Positions 6,318 to 7,007 of a DNA stretch of 7,007 nucleotides are shown piece after piece (positions within the stretch are counted from its first letter, which is position 1; each line of letters opens with the position of its first letter). The notes beneath the pieces are model-generated. The model made no database searches. It was not told the origin of the DNA and saw only the letters and a program-made list of their open reading frames with translations. The stretch spans positions 1 to 7,007 of the forward strand of contig CALYTD010000055.1 in the NCBI GenBank assembly GCA_945486445.1, given 5' to 3'. The DNA comes from an uncultured Prevotellaceae bacterium. GTDB lineage: Bacteria; Bacteroidota; Bacteroidia; Bacteroidales; Bacteroidaceae. The position numbers and the translations under genes are program-made.

Positions 6318-7007
6318 TTATTCCTTTATTTCCAGTGGCTTTGCCTCTTCTGGCATTTGCTTTACTGGGTTAACTCCATATTTTAATAGGTCTTGAAGTT
6401 GTTTTGAGAGGTTTCCTCTTCCTTCTCGCAACTGTCCCATTCCTTTTTCGTATGTGTTGCGTGCGGTGTTTATCTGGTTGCCAAGTGTTATGTAGCTTTC
6501 AGCGAAGGTGGTGTATTTCTCGTAGATTTTGCTTGCTGCCGTGAGTATCTCGCGGTTGTTCTTCTCTTGCCTTGTGTTCTGCCATGTAAGGAACATCAGC
6601 CTTAATACCACCATGAGGTTAGTGGGGTTTATGATGAGTACGCCTTTTCTGTATGCCTTTGTGCCGAGTTGCGGGTCTTTGTTCATTGCAAGGATGTAAC
6701 TACCTTCGTTAGGAACGAACATGAGGACTATCGGCATAGCTTTCTCCACGTCTTGATGGTATTTCATGTCTGCCAGTTCGCAAACATGTTTCCAAATGGA
6801 GTCATAGTTTGCTTTTACTGCGATGTTGCGTTCTTCATCGGTCTCTGCGCCTACATAGTCTGTATATGCTGTGAGTGAGACTTTTGAGTCAACGATTATG
6901 CGTGAGCCGTCAGCGCCCTTTACTATTATGTCTGGTCGTTCGTTTGCTCCGCTTTCATTTTTTACATTATATTGTTTTATATATTCCTCGCCTTCTCTTA
7001 GTCCGCT
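6318..7007 (-). CDS. rmuC: RmuC-family DNA recombination protein, 5' partial
   Basis: The frame is open to the right edge, so the N-terminal part, which in this family normally carries a membrane anchor and a long coiled coil, is outside the window. The last 229 residues and the stop are visible. They form the conserved RmuC domain: NERPDIIVKGADGSRIIVDSK (22-42), SLTAYTDYVG (44-53), WKHVCELADMKYHQ (72-85), LMFVPNEGSYILAM (about 95-108), then KGVLIINPTNLMVVLRLMF (about 121-139) and a helical tail. The spaced P25-D26 and D40-S-K42 residues match the PD-(D/E)xK nuclease-type core proposed for RmuC. The E. coli protein limits recombination between short inverted repeats, and its biochemistry is poorly defined. 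The family call is secure. An ATG at 6767 is internal and not the start. The gene's 3' end is 89 nt upstream of the carbonic anhydrase start. Confidence 0.93.
   Translation of the reverse strand, partial: SGLREGEEYIKQYNVKNESGANERPDIIVKGADGSRIIVDSKVSLTAYTDYVGAETDEERNIAVKANYDSIWKHVCELADMKYHQDVEKAMPIVLMFVPNEGSYILAMNKDPQLGTKAYRKGVLIINPTNLMVVLRLMFLTWQNTRQEKNNREILTAASKIYEKYTTFAESYITLGNQINTARNTYEKGMGQLREGRGNLSKQLQDLLKYGVNPVKQMPEEAKPLEIKE

Overview
The window looks like a chromosomal segment of a Bacteroidales bacterium, most likely Prevotella or a close relative. Four things point that way: close resemblance of the proteins to Bacteroidetes families, a Bacteroidetes-type promoter (TAnnTTTG -7 box), A-rich leaders without Shine-Dalgarno sites, and a small Hc1-like histone H1 protein. 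The genus is an inference from remembered family sequences, not from a search.

Layout: three genes run rightward. They are the 3' part of a large six-hairpin (GH65-like) glycosidase cut by the left edge (1-1832), recR (1846-2478, only 13 nt downstream) and a Na+/phosphate cotransporter-family protein with a C-terminal PhoU-like domain (2532-4223). Four genes run leftward from the right edge: rmuC (6318-7007, its 5' end cut by the right edge), a beta-class carbonic anhydrase with an N-terminal Sel1-like repeat (5443-6228), a small nitroreductase (4912-5418), and a 57-residue histone H1-like protein (4523-4696) with its own candidate promoter and terminator. The two blocks converge on a 299-nt gene-free stretch (4224-4522). 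It holds a perfect 17-bp-stem hairpin, an array of four units with an exact 22-bp period, and the terminator of the histone-like gene.

The genes do not form one pathway. They cover glycan breakdown, recombinational repair (recR), phosphate/sodium transport, a DNA-metabolism protein (rmuC), CO2/bicarbonate conversion, flavin-dependent reduction and nucleoid organisation. Most of the window is ordinary core genome. I see no phage, transposase, CRISPR array, toxin-antitoxin pair or defence system, and no convincing undescribed multi-gene system. The points most worth a second look are the Sel1-carbonic anhydrase fusion, the 22-bp repeat array, and the low-complexity direct repeats that bracket the carbonic anhydrase-nitroreductase pair.
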